From contig CACYRS010000009.1 of NCBI GenBank assembly GCA_902776935.1, forward strand, positions 1 through 64,000: a stretch of 64,000 nt of DNA. Reading direction: 5' to 3'. The translations under genes and the position numbers were made by a program. The notes beneath the pieces were generated by a model. That model did not search any database. It was not told the origin of the DNA and saw only the letters and a list, made by a program, of their open reading frames with translations. This DNA is from an uncultured Prevotellaceae bacterium. Its GTDB lineage: Bacteria > Bacteroidota > Bacteroidia > Bacteroidales > Bacteroidaceae. How positions within the stretch are numbered: the stretch's first letter is position 1; every line of letters starts with the position of its first letter. Positions 24,099 through 32,909 of the stretch are shown in pieces.

Positions 24099-25538
24099 AT
24101 GAAGAAACTGATTTCATTTGTCCTGCTGTTGCTTGCCATCACGATGCAGGCCCAGACAGCGAGAAAGTTTACGCTCAAACTTACCGACGACGGTAAGGCG
24201 GAGATGGTTTGCTTCCTTCCTCAGACTCCTTCAGGGAAAGCGATTGTGGGAGTGCCTGGCGGAGGCTATTCCGTATTATCAAACGGCCATGAGGGCTATT
24301 TGGCATCTGATTGGCTCAATAATCAGGGCATCGCGTATTTCGTCGTCAATTATCGTCTGCCAGATGGCGACCGTAGCAAACCCATCGGTGATGTGGAGAG
24401 TGGCATCCGCATCGTTCGCGACTCTGCTGCTATATGGGGCATCAATCCTCACGATGTGGGCATCATGGGCTTCTCTGCAGGCGGACATCTGGCATCTGTT
24501 ATATCTACACATGCAGCCTTTGATGTACGCCCGGACTTTAGCATCTTGTTCTATCCCGTTATCTCCATGGATGAAAGAGTGTCTCACAAGTGGTCGTGTG
24601 TCAATTTCCTTGGCGAAGAGGGACAGAAGAACCCAGACCTTGTGCGTGATTTCTCGACAATGAATGTGGTGCGCCGTCACCTTACACCTCCTGCCGTTAT
24701 CATCACTGCCAGCGATGACCGCTTAGTGCCTTTTACGACGAATGGCTTGGAATATTATAAGGCCATGCGCAATGTTGGTAACGACTGTGCCATGTTTGTA
24801 TATCCCACAGGTGATCACGGTTTCGGATTCGGTCCTTGGTTTAAGTATCACGACCAGTTGCTTACAGATCTCGGTAACTGGTTGAAAGCCCGCCAGACAC
24901 CACAGCCTGATGCCATCCGTGTGGCTTGTGTTGGCAACAGCATTACTGACGGTCATGGCATCGACATGGCTACACAGTACGGCTATCCTGCCCTATTGCA
25001 GAAGAAGCTGGGTAACGGCTACTGGGTAAAGAACTTTGGTGTTAGTGGCCGTACGATGCTGAACAAGGGAGACCTGCCCTATATGAACGAGCTGGCGTGG
25101 GAGGATGCACAGGCTTTCAAGCCCGATGTAGTGATAATCAAATTGGGTACCAATGACTCTAAGCCCCAGAACTGGCAATACAGCTCAGAGTTCCGCCAGG
25201 ATCTGGAACAGATGATTTTCTCTTTGCGTCCTGATTTGAAAACACCAGCCAAGAAAAGCAAGAAGAAGGCCAAGAATGCTGCTCCCGCAAAGCCACAAAT
25301 CTTCCTCTGCACACCCATCAAGGCCGAGAAGCCGTCATGGAATATCAATGAATCAGTGATTGCAAATGAGATTATCCCCATCCAGCAGGAGGTTGCTAAT
25401 AAATACGGCCTTCAGGTCATCGACCTCCACACCCTTTTCGAGGGAGGTGATGAGCTGATGCTTCCTGACGGAATTCACCCCAATGGCAAGGGTGCTCAGC
25501 GCTTGGCTGAGATAATCTACGAGAGATTGAGCAAATAA
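24099..25538 (+). CDS. Exported two-domain esterase: alpha/beta hydrolase fused to SGNH hydrolase
   Basis: A 479-residue secreted protein (signal peptide to QAQ). Residues 22-265 are an alpha/beta hydrolase of the acetyl-esterase type, with the oxyanion region VPGGGYS, nucleophile Ser126 in GFSAGGH and Asp/His in ASDDRLVPF and GDHGF. Residues 272-479 are an SGNH/GDSL hydrolase, with Ser281 in VGNSITDG, GTND at 350-353 and Asp457/His460 in LPDGIHPN. A lysine-rich insert (KKSKKKAKN) lies in the second domain. Such pairings remove acetyl groups from xylan or related glycans. It converges with GH31, leaving 2 nt between stops, so the genes share a substrate theme but not a transcript. Confidence 0.9.
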   Translation: MKKLISFVLLLLAITMQAQTARKFTLKLTDDGKAEMVCFLPQTPSGKAIVGVPGGGYSVLSNGHEGYLASDWLNNQGIAYFVVNYRLPDGDRSKPIGDVESGIRIVRDSAAIWGINPHDVGIMGFSAGGHLASVISTHAAFDVRPDFSILFYPVISMDERVSHKWSCVNFLGEEGQKNPDLVRDFSTMNVVRRHLTPPAVIITASDDRLVPFTTNGLEYYKAMRNVGNDCAMFVYPTGDHGFGFGPWFKYHDQLLTDLGNWLKARQTPQPDAIRVACVGNSITDGHGIDMATQYGYPALLQKKLGNGYWVKNFGVSGRTMLNKGDLPYMNELAWEDAQAFKPDVVIIKLGTNDSKPQNWQYSSEFRQDLEQMIFSLRPDLKTPAKKSKKKAKNAAPAKPQIFLCTPIKAEKPSWNINESVIANEIIPIQQEVANKYGLQVIDLHTLFEGGDELMLPDGIHPNGKGAQRLAEIIYERLSK

Positions 25539-25540
25539 GA

Positions 25541-27697
25541 TTATCGCTCCAGTTCGAATACTGGAATGAACGACTTGTCTACAGCGGTGGTTATGGTTTG
25601 ACCTCCGCTGTAATATTTTCCAGTCTTACGATCACGCCAGCGCCCTGTAGTCTTAGGCAGATATGTCTTCCACTCTGTGACATCCGGCTCTGTTACAGGA
25701 CTGATAAGCAGACGAGGTCCAAACATATATTCATATTTTTGTGCCAATGCCTGTGGGTCGTCGGCAAAGTCGAACACCAATGGGCGCATCATGGTATAAC
25801 CCTCCTTGGAGATTCGCTCTGCACACTCTTCGATATATGGGCGCAGAGCCTCTCGTTCCTTGATACATTTGGCAATTATCGCCTGGGCTTCAGAACCATA
25901 GTTCCAAGGCTCTGTATTACTCATATAGCCGTGTACTCGCATCAGGGGCAGATAGACGCTCGTCTCTATCCAACGGAGCATGCGATTGATGTAATCCTGA
26001 TTATTGTATTGGTCTCCGGGACGGAAGAATCCTCCCGCATCGTAAGTCCACCAGGGGATACCAGCTGCCTGTACTCCAAGACCTGCTGTTATCTGTCGAC
26101 GGAAGGTCTCCCAGTCGTTGCCTACATCACCGCTCCACAGAGCAGAGCCATAGCGCTGGATGCCTGGGAATCCGCAACGGGTAAGAATCATCGGCTCCTT
26201 GCCAGCTTCAACTAATCCTTCATAAACGGTCTTGTTTACTAACAGCGGATAGATATTACGAACTTGTTCACCGCTCCATTTGCCATTATTTACCTTTCGG
26301 CCAGCAAGGTCGTCATTCTCAGGTTCTGTAGCGTCCTGCCACCATGCGTCGATACCAAGAGGCAGTAGTCGCTCCTTGAAATTCTTCCAGTAGGCAGCTG
26401 CCGCCTGGGGATTAAAGAAGTCTATCCAGTCTGTGCCTGGGATATAATAGTTGTCGCTCTCCATCTGACGACCTACCTCAGAGTTCTTGTCAATCTTAGA
26501 CCATACGCTGAGCATGAGGCGGATGTCCATCTTATGCAGACTGTCTGTGAGTGCTTTTGGATCAGGATAGAAATCCTCATCAAACCTCATTGAGTTCCAG
26601 CCGTATTTGCCCCAATATTGCCAGTCTTGTACGATGAGGCTAAGGGGAATGTCTTCCTCACGGAAACGATTGGCAGTCTCGAGAATCTCCTGAGAACTAT
26701 GGAATCGCTCGCGACAATGAACATAGCCCAATGCCCACTTCGGCATCTGTGGACATTCTCCCGTAAGTTGGCGATAGGCAGCGATTATCTCATCAGGAGA
26801 ACCTACGAATATGGTATAATCTACTGCTGTAGCCACAGGACTGTGGAATGTTGTCTCGTCCTTTACCTTATTATAATATAGGGTAGGCAGATCGTCTTTT
26901 GTCAGCTCTGCTGTCAATGTATGATGACCTTTCTCCAGATGTACTATCTTGGATGCTGTTGGTGGCAGCCAGAGGTTTTGCATCTCGATGACATTCTCTC
27001 CGTCGATGGCGAGGTTATGCCTACGGGCCATCTTCTGACCAACATCCAGGAGCAGGGCATAATCGCCAGATTCCTTGATGTCTATAGTTGCCTCGAAGAT
27101 GTGTCTTTCGCGAACTTCCTGTTTTCCGCCTTCAGTAGAGGTTACATTCACCACCTCACGCTTTCCCCCGCCTTCGTGCTTAATGAGTCGTACGCTTAGG
27201 CCACATGGGTTGAAATCAGTAAGTCCGTAGTTGTTCCATAAGATACCATAGCCCTTGCTGGAGATAAGCAGGGGGATGGATATCTGGGTATTTACCTGAG
27301 TCAGTCGTCGTGAGAGTCCTCTTACATTGCTGTATCCATCCTGAAACTGCCCTAATCCGAAGAGAAATTCGTCTTCAGGGGAGTTGAAAGAAAGTGTTGC
27401 TTCGCCATTCTCAAACTGATGTCGCAAGGCTGTGAATACGGGTTTGCCATTACGATCCTTAACGATTAGTTGCTTTCGCTTCTTGTCTACAGTTACCTTG
27501 AGGTCGCAGTCGTCTACTGTCTCATGCTTCACATAGAGCCAGTCGGGAAGGTCGCTCTTCACTTTTCCCTTTGTAAATTGTACACGAACAGCATTCTTTG
27601 CCACATTGCTAACGGTAAGCTGTCCACCGTTAAAGGCCTGCTGGGCAAATGAAAAAACTACACAGCAGAGTAATGATATAGTTGATAAAGTTCTCAT
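25541..27697 (-). CDS. Glycoside hydrolase family 31 (alpha-xylosidase type) with PA14-like insert
   Basis: A 718-residue exported enzyme (signal peptide ends at SFAQ). Domains in order: N-terminal GH31 beta-sandwich, a PA14-like insert at about 195-285 (RHIFEATIDIKESGDYALLL), and the (beta/alpha)8 barrel. The nucleophile is Asp455 in WWQDATEPE and the acid/base Asp524 in WSGDVGNDW. The WWQDATEP form and PA14 insert resemble xyloglucan-type alpha-xylosidases. The protein ends soon after the proximal C-terminal beta domain, so it is shorter than the 900-residue xyloglucan enzymes. The -7 box TAACTTTG (27712-27705) lies 7 nt from the ATG. Confidence 0.92.
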   Translation of the reverse strand: MRTLSTISLLCCVVFSFAQQAFNGGQLTVSNVAKNAVRVQFTKGKVKSDLPDWLYVKHETVDDCDLKVTVDKKRKQLIVKDRNGKPVFTALRHQFENGEATLSFNSPEDEFLFGLGQFQDGYSNVRGLSRRLTQVNTQISIPLLISSKGYGILWNNYGLTDFNPCGLSVRLIKHEGGGKREVVNVTSTEGGKQEVRERHIFEATIDIKESGDYALLLDVGQKMARRHNLAIDGENVIEMQNLWLPPTASKIVHLEKGHHTLTAELTKDDLPTLYYNKVKDETTFHSPVATAVDYTIFVGSPDEIIAAYRQLTGECPQMPKWALGYVHCRERFHSSQEILETANRFREEDIPLSLIVQDWQYWGKYGWNSMRFDEDFYPDPKALTDSLHKMDIRLMLSVWSKIDKNSEVGRQMESDNYYIPGTDWIDFFNPQAAAAYWKNFKERLLPLGIDAWWQDATEPENDDLAGRKVNNGKWSGEQVRNIYPLLVNKTVYEGLVEAGKEPMILTRCGFPGIQRYGSALWSGDVGNDWETFRRQITAGLGVQAAGIPWWTYDAGGFFRPGDQYNNQDYINRMLRWIETSVYLPLMRVHGYMSNTEPWNYGSEAQAIIAKCIKEREALRPYIEECAERISKEGYTMMRPLVFDFADDPQALAQKYEYMFGPRLLISPVTEPDVTEWKTYLPKTTGRWRDRKTGKYYSGGQTITTAVDKSFIPVFELER

Positions 27698-27755
27698 AAC
27701 GCGGCAAAGTTACACATTTTTTTTGAAATAGTGTCTTTCCTGCACAATTTTCTTA

Positions 27756-29990
27756 TTATCCTTTGGTAATTCCACCTACAACATCGTCATTCTCTATGCT
27801 GTGTTCTGTTTTCTTCACGCTTGCCTTAAGTGAGCCGAAGCGCCAAGTTAATGAGAGGCTAAACGATCTGGCACGATTCCATGATGTCTGATGGTCATAG
27901 AAGTCACCATTGACAACATCCGCCTCCATTGACCATTGCTTGTTGAATGGCGCGTTGGCACTCAAACGCACTGTCAGCCTATCGTCCTTTAGGAAAGAAC
28001 GCTGCAGCGAAAAGTAGTATCCAAACCATGAGTGCTGCATATTATATACGGTGCTGGGACTACGTCCTATCTTACCATAGGAACTTATATATAATTGTAA
28101 CTTCCAAGGTAGCTGCTGAGTTAAGTTGGCATAGTAATTGTCCGACCATCCGAAAGTGCGATAGCCCAGATTTGGATTCTCATAATGCTCATATCGCAGG
28201 TTATTATTCACAACAAGCGTTGTGCCGTCAAAGGGCTTCCATTGCACATACTGTTCGAAGCCAAAACGGCGATAGCGCTGAATATTGTCGAATGTGAGGT
28301 AGCGCACATCGTCTTTAGCTGTTTGGATGGAGGCAATACCGCCATTGCTGAATCGGTAGCTTGGTGCCAGTTGAAGTGTAAGACGTGTGCCTATATACAT
28401 ATAAATCATTGCGATGCTCTGTGAAAGTGAGCTGACCAAGAGTGGGTTACCCTGTTGAACAACGCTTGGTGAGGTAACAACGGCAGGATTCAGATATGAG
28501 ATGCCTGGGCGATTGATACTTGTGGTATAGTTCAGTTTCAATGACTGCGATTCTGTCAGTTGGTATTTCAGACTTGCTTGTGGAACCCAGTCGTTCAGGC
28601 TATGTGAAAAACTAGAACTGCTGGCGTCTGGATAACAGCCTTTGAGATAACTAAACTCATAGCGCAGACCTGCTCTTGCTGACCACTTATTCGAATTATA
28701 GATATAGTCGGCATAGCCTGCTATTACGCGTGTTGTATGTTCGAACTGATTTTCTGTAGTTGGCAGACTGCCTCTGAAATCCTGCGTGTTGTGGCTATTG
28801 TTATTGCGATCTATGTATTTTGTGCCAATCTCCAATTTATGCCCTTTACCCAGTGGTCTTAACCAATCTGCTTGCAAGGTATGTTCCGTAAAACGTTCAT
28901 GCTCTGTCTGCAGGCTGCTGGTATAAACAAATGGAGCATTTGCCAAGTCAGCATAGGTATTCTCCTGATCAGTATGTTGACGCGTCAGGGCGAGCATGTA
29001 AGAGAGAGTGATTCGCTCGCCCTTCTGGCGCGTCTTATGCTCATAGTCAAGTCTTCCATTCCACGAATGGTGGCTATAGCCAGGCATCCAATAATGATTG
29101 CTGAAACTGTAAATATGCTGATCTGATGCATTACTCAAGCTTTGCTGGCCATCGCCTTTCACGTTCAGCTTGTAGAAATAGCCGCAAAACGAGGCCGACA
29201 GTAGGTTGAGTGAGTCGAGGTCATAGCTGGCATTGAGATTGGCGTAATGGATATCACCTGGATTACTGCCTGCGGACTTGGCTAACAAATGATTACCTGT
29301 TTCAAGAAAGGTTCGTTCTGTGACTTGGCTATTCTCTGTTTCTTTCGACGACATACCTCCGTAGCCATAATCTAAAGAGAGCAACAACTTGCCCATTTGT
29401 CCCGTTAGCGAGGTGTAGAGATTAGGATGATTCAGCGAGTTATAGCTGGCAGACACTACACCTGTGATACCATCGAGTTTCGAACCATCCATCATCACGA
29501 TGTTCAGGATGGCATCCACGCCTTCGGCATCCTCTCGAGCTCCTGGGTCAGTGATGACTTCTATGCGTTTTACCATCGAGGCTGGCATCGACTTCATCAC
29601 CTCCTTGGCATTCTTCGACAGGTTGGGGTCATAGTGCCCGTTCTTATAGATTTTATAGTTGCTGTTGCCTTTCACCGTGATGTTATCCTCTCCATCTACG
29701 GACACCATTGGCACCTTGCGCAACATGTCCATAACAGTCTGTGTTTTCGACTCCTCATCGGTCTGAACATCATAGCCTATGCGGTCGATATCTTGCTTGA
29801 TGAGCTGCTTCTGTGCTTTGATAACTACGCTTTCAAGCTCCTTGTTCCAGGTGATGGAATCATTACTAACCGAGGTTGAATCCTGCTGAGCCATCATCAC
29901 ATTTGGGCACACAAAAAGCAGAAATGTAAAAAACGCGTTTACACTCTTCATATTCTTATTAAAATGTTTGTTATTTATGAATCTCTTCAT
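27756..29990 (-). CDS. Outer-membrane beta-barrel receptor-like protein (TonB-dependent receptor superfamily)
   Basis: A 744-residue outer-membrane protein with a signal peptide ending MMAQQ; translation may start at 29990 or at a second Met 13 codons later. The plug domain is clear: VMDMLRKVPMVSVDGEDNI, IYKNGHYDPNLSKNAKEVMKS and MVKRIEVITDPGAREDAEGV. A long barrel of alternating aromatic strands follows. No N-terminal carboxypeptidase-like domain or SusC extension is present, and no SusD partner lies nearby, so it belongs to the stand-alone barrel group. The promoter holds the 18-bp direct repeat at 30050-30067, shared with the promoter upstream of the ECF sigma operon. Confidence 0.88.
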   Translation of the reverse strand: MKRFINNKHFNKNMKSVNAFFTFLLFVCPNVMMAQQDSTSVSNDSITWNKELESVVIKAQKQLIKQDIDRIGYDVQTDEESKTQTVMDMLRKVPMVSVDGEDNITVKGNSNYKIYKNGHYDPNLSKNAKEVMKSMPASMVKRIEVITDPGAREDAEGVDAILNIVMMDGSKLDGITGVVSASYNSLNHPNLYTSLTGQMGKLLLSLDYGYGGMSSKETENSQVTERTFLETGNHLLAKSAGSNPGDIHYANLNASYDLDSLNLLSASFCGYFYKLNVKGDGQQSLSNASDQHIYSFSNHYWMPGYSHHSWNGRLDYEHKTRQKGERITLSYMLALTRQHTDQENTYADLANAPFVYTSSLQTEHERFTEHTLQADWLRPLGKGHKLEIGTKYIDRNNNSHNTQDFRGSLPTTENQFEHTTRVIAGYADYIYNSNKWSARAGLRYEFSYLKGCYPDASSSSFSHSLNDWVPQASLKYQLTESQSLKLNYTTSINRPGISYLNPAVVTSPSVVQQGNPLLVSSLSQSIAMIYMYIGTRLTLQLAPSYRFSNGGIASIQTAKDDVRYLTFDNIQRYRRFGFEQYVQWKPFDGTTLVVNNNLRYEHYENPNLGYRTFGWSDNYYANLTQQLPWKLQLYISSYGKIGRSPSTVYNMQHSWFGYYFSLQRSFLKDDRLTVRLSANAPFNKQWSMEADVVNGDFYDHQTSWNRARSFSLSLTWRFGSLKASVKKTEHSIENDDVVGGITKG

Positions 29991-30009
29991 ACCAGTTGTT
30001 TTTTGACTA

Positions 30010-30017
30010 CAAAGGTA
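30010..30017 (-). promoter_or_regulatory. -7 box of the outer-membrane barrel gene
   Basis: Minus-strand TACCTTTG, preceded by CTCTTCA exactly as at 32816-32809, and 19 nt upstream of the ATG at 29990. Confidence 0.8.
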
Positions 30018-30049
30018 TGAAGAGAATATTAAGAGAGAGAATTTTTATA

Positions 30050-30067
30050 CTGACATTTGTCTGACAT
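30050..30067 (-). promoter_or_regulatory. PhoB-type direct repeat upstream of the barrel gene
   Basis: Minus strand ATGTCAG-ACAA-ATGTCAG: two 7-bp direct repeats with an 11-bp pitch, the layout bound by OmpR/PhoB-family regulators. It ends 32 nt upstream of the -7 box. An identical 18-mer with identical spacing occurs at 32849-32866. Confidence 0.75.
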
Positions 30068-30090
30068 TTGCTAACCGCCTGAAAACCAAA

Positions 30091-31089
30091 CTATTCACCA
30101 AGTTTCTTTATGCTCATTTGGAATATGTTCTGGATGAGTTCGTCTTTAGCAGCATGCTTTAGTTTGGCAAGTTCTTGGGAAACAATCTTTTTTTCCTCTG
30201 GTTCGAGCATACCGGCATTTTTGCAGAGCTTGTAGATAGATGTGGCGTAATGAGTGGCCGTTGCCCCATCAGGGTTCTTCAGGAACAGGCGCTTGTAGGT
30301 GTTGAACTCGCTGAGCCATGACTCGGGGGTCTTGGCACGATTGGCCATCAAAGAATCGATATTGCTACTATTATAATCGCTATTATTATACTCCTTACCA
30401 TTGATAATAACGCGATTTAGGACTTTGCCATCGCCAGCACCGCTTGTAGAGCTGTCGGTTGTTATCTCCTTGCCATTGATAATAACGCGGCTCACATTAG
30501 TTTTCTTGGCTTTTCCGTCGCGTGCTTCTGGGCGCAGGGCGTAAGTAACAGCCAGGCGTACCTTAGTCTTTTTAGCCTTCTCGGCCCACTCCAATGCGTA
30601 GGCATAGCGATAACGATGATCAGGATCATCCTTATCAGCAAAGCAGGCATAGATGTATTCTGAACCATTCATATTACCAATAGACACTGACTGATGCCTA
30701 CCATCGCCCACAAAGAGTGTGACTGGAGCAAAACCTATTGACTCGAAAAGATTTGAGAAACTTTCGGTGTCTACATCTTCGAAACCTTTCTCGCGAAGGC
30801 CGGAATTAACTGAATATGCATACTTCTTATCTGTTTCGAAGGCCTTACGTACATTTTTCAAACGCTCGAGCGCCGAGTTGGAGCTGATGGTAAAGTCATA
30901 GACATCGGCCATAGCCGTCATACGACCAGTCTCAGGGTCACGATCAAGTACGTGGCGTGTCTTGTTCTCGGTAATCTTGTCATTCAGCAGCGCGTCGAAT
31001 GCTTTCTGGATGTTCTCTTGCGCCATGAGGACTGAGGGCAGTGCCGTCAGCATGGCTGTTAGGATAATGCTTTTACTCTTCATATGCAA
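30091..31089 (-). CDS. Exported protein of unknown function in the ECF sigma operon
   Basis: A 332-residue protein with a signal peptide (SKSIILTAMLTALPSVLMAQ). It could start at 31089 or two codons later. The mature part starts with a helical segment and includes YIYACFADKDDPDHRYRYAYALEWAE. Two tandem motifs, RVIINGKEITTDSS and RVIINGKEYNNSDY (near residues 204 and 226), form a short internal duplication. The C-terminal 80 residues are helical. The family is not recognised. Its start overlaps the end of the anti-sigma-like gene, so it is the last gene of the operon and a plausible output of the ECF system. Confidence 0.8.
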   Translation of the reverse strand: MHMKSKSIILTAMLTALPSVLMAQENIQKAFDALLNDKITENKTRHVLDRDPETGRMTAMADVYDFTISSNSALERLKNVRKAFETDKKYAYSVNSGLREKGFEDVDTESFSNLFESIGFAPVTLFVGDGRHQSVSIGNMNGSEYIYACFADKDDPDHRYRYAYALEWAEKAKKTKVRLAVTYALRPEARDGKAKKTNVSRVIINGKEITTDSSTSGAGDGKVLNRVIINGKEYNNSDYNSSNIDSLMANRAKTPESWLSEFNTYKRLFLKNPDGATATHYATSIYKLCKNAGMLEPEEKKIVSQELAKLKHAAKDELIQNIFQMSIKKLGE

Positions 31090-31681
31090 TTAATTCTGTT
31101 TGTTCGTTTATATAGATAATGGTACCATCTTCTTGCATCACGGGGATATAGCCGTAGGCAGCCAACTGGGCCTCGATGATTTCCTGCTGTGCCTGTGCTA
31201 TCTGTCTCTCCACGTCCATCTGTTTCTGTTTGGCCTCGGCCATCAGGGCGTATGCCTTGTCGTAGTCGTGCATGGTAGGCTCCAACTTGCGCATCCGTCT
31301 TTTCTTGGTGCTGATGGGCTTGGGCGTCTCTTTCTGCTGTATCATACTGTCGGGGGGCACAGTCACCGTTGTGCTGCTATCGGCTTGTGCCACCAGAGGT
31401 TTTGTCTGTGAATACTCCGTCTTTGGTGATGGAACAGCCATATAGATAACACCAACAATAATGGCAGCAATGGCTGTCCAGCGTAACCAATGACGCTTTG
31501 GTTTTGATGCAGGCTTCATCGCCTCGATTTCTGCAAACAACAGACGGTAATGTTCCCACTCTATAGGTACTTGCTCGTGGGTGAAGTACTGAGTGAGGAT
31601 ATCTTCCTCTTCCAGCGTCGATGTGCCGTCCATATATTTGTCAAGCAGCTCGCTGATATGCTCCTTTGTGTACTGTGTCAT
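31073..31681 (-). CDS. Putative anti-sigma factor (single-pass membrane protein)
   Basis: A 202-residue protein with a short cytoplasmic N-terminal helical region (ISELLDKYMDGTSTLEEEDIL, HYRLLFAEIEAM), one membrane helix (WTAIAAIIVGVIYMAV, about 71-86) and a periplasmic part with a coiled coil (AEAKQKQMDVERQIAQAQQE). Topology and operon position (4-nt ATGA overlap with the ECF sigma gene) support an anti-sigma role, although the zinc-binding motif is absent. The first 60 residues resemble the LLxKYxxGxxTxEEE start common to Bacteroidetes anti-sigma proteins. Confidence 0.8.
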   Translation of the reverse strand: MTQYTKEHISELLDKYMDGTSTLEEEDILTQYFTHEQVPIEWEHYRLLFAEIEAMKPASKPKRHWLRWTAIAAIIVGVIYMAVPSPKTEYSQTKPLVAQADSSTTVTVPPDSMIQQKETPKPISTKKRRMRKLEPTMHDYDKAYALMAEAKQKQMDVERQIAQAQQEIIEAQLAAYGYIPVMQEDGTIIYINEQTELIAYEE

Positions 31682-32172
31682 ATGTTGTTTCTTCGTTTTA
31701 TTTCTTCCAATAATGTTCGTCGCGCCCTTGCAAGCAGAGTACTGACAGATGTCGTCTCGATACCCAGCAGTTGAGCTAACTCCTCATGACTTCTACGCTC
31801 TACCTGTCGCATATATAATAAGGTGCGCTGTGTGGTAGGCAGTTGTTCCAATCGTTTCGTCAGCCAGACATCGTCTTCTTTCATCTCCAACTGTTCGTGG
31901 GGACTGGAGGTTATACTGACTATCACCGCCTCGTTAAGCTCTTCAAGCTTTCGTCTCCGCTGGTGGTTTATCAACAGGTGTCTTGCCACCAGTACTACCA
32001 ATGCTTCGATGGACTCATAGCGTTCCAGCTCGTCATGCATCTGCCATAGGCGGAGCATCACTTCTTGGGCGATGTCCTCTGCCTCGTCTCTGCCCGCTCC
32101 GTAGCTCAAAGCTATGCTGAGAGCCTTGTGTCGCCACGTGCGGGCTTGCTGTTCAAATGCAACTCTATCCAT
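31678..32172 (-). CDS. ECF RNA polymerase sigma factor
   Basis: A 164-residue sigma factor with region 2 (GRDEAEDIAQEVMLRLWQMH) and region 4 (LPTTQRTLLYMRQVERRSHE and LAQLLGIETTSVSTLLARAR). It overlaps the putative anti-sigma gene by 4 nt. A 180-codon gene in the same direction ends 76 nt upstream. No separate -7 box is clear in that gap, so both may be read from the promoter at 32809-32816. Confidence 0.93.
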   Translation of the reverse strand: MDRVAFEQQARTWRHKALSIALSYGAGRDEAEDIAQEVMLRLWQMHDELERYESIEALVVLVARHLLINHQRRRKLEELNEAVIVSITSSPHEQLEMKEDDVWLTKRLEQLPTTQRTLLYMRQVERRSHEELAQLLGIETTSVSTLLARARRTLLEEIKRRNNI

Positions 32173-32248
32173 CTGTTTTTAGCGCTGTACACTTATTAGA
32201 CACCTGAATTTGTCAAAACCAAACTCCTTTTAGTATAGCTTAACACTT

Positions 32249-32791
32249 TTACCATACTTTCCAGTTATTAATCTCTTGAATGAGCCGCTGTACTGCATGT
32301 TCGCAATCCTCTGGGTAGGCAAGCGTCTGCACGAACCAGAGTTTGCGATGCTTTACGAACTTGGCATAATAGCGACGGTTTGTGATTTGCCCATCGTCTG
32401 TAAGAATATGCCCTGCCAGTATAAAGTAGTCATCACCCTTCTTTTGATGAGTAGCATGAAGATCTGAAGCATATTTGCCCATCGCCTGTTCAAGTGTCAA
32501 ACTGTCCTTATTCTGTTCCACGAATACTGTCTGCACAATCTCTGTACTGTCTTGCCAGAAGCTGAAACGACATGTCCCCTTTTCCATTAATGAGCTATCT
32601 GTCTGCTCAAAGAACGACGGATATCGAACAGTATAGTCGTAGTCTTCATTGTGATACTCCTTCATCCTTGTGAGTCTCATTGCACGCTCCAGCTTTTGTG
32701 GCAATGACATATTATCCTCCTTCTCATGGACAGATACCCATACCATGAGACCTATGAAAACCAACATCGATAAAAACAAGAATCTCTTCAT
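32249..32791 (-). CDS. Membrane-anchored or exported protein of unknown function
   Basis: A 180-residue protein starting at 32791 (MKRFLFLSMLVFIGLMVWV), which gives an N-terminal signal anchor; the longer in-frame start lies upstream of the promoter. The body contains DYDYTVRYPSFFEQ and FSFWQDSTEIVQTVFVEQN and lacks cysteine pairs or repeats. It resembles small secreted proteins of the PsbP/lipocalin-like kind only vaguely; I cannot assign a family. It is preceded by a promoter with the PhoB-type repeat and lies just upstream of the ECF sigma gene on the same strand. Confidence 0.75.
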   Translation of the reverse strand: MKRFLFLSMLVFIGLMVWVSVHEKEDNMSLPQKLERAMRLTRMKEYHNEDYDYTVRYPSFFEQTDSSLMEKGTCRFSFWQDSTEIVQTVFVEQNKDSLTLEQAMGKYASDLHATHQKKGDDYFILAGHILTDDGQITNRRYYAKFVKHRKLWFVQTLAYPEDCEHAVQRLIQEINNWKVW

Positions 32792-32808
32792 ACTTTCTGT
32801 TTTTGGTG

Positions 32809-32816
32809 CAAAGGTA
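32809..32816 (-). promoter_or_regulatory. -7 box upstream of the 180-codon gene and ECF operon
   Basis: Minus-strand TACCTTTG preceded by CTCTTCA, 17 nt from the ATG at 32791. TTTG at 32841-32838 serves as a -33 box with 21-nt spacing. Confidence 0.8.
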
Positions 32817-32848
32817 TGAAGAGATTCTTTAAATACCCAAAAATCTGT

Positions 32849-32866
32849 CTGACATTTGTCTGACAT
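32849..32866 (-). promoter_or_regulatory. PhoB-type direct repeat upstream of the ECF operon
   Basis: Minus strand ATGTCAG-ACAA-ATGTCAG, identical over 18 bp to 30050-30067 and also 32 nt upstream of its -7 box. More GTCAG copies (near 32873 and 32885) lie just upstream. Confidence 0.75.
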
Positions 32867-32909
32867 TATGTTGTCAGACTCGTTGTCAGCGTCGTAACGA
32901 TTTAGTTAT

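Noticed and set aside
32849..32900. Transposon end or IS inverted repeat from the repeated GTCAG sequence
   Set aside because: The 18-mer is a direct repeat fixed at 32 nt from two promoters, and no transposase frame is present.
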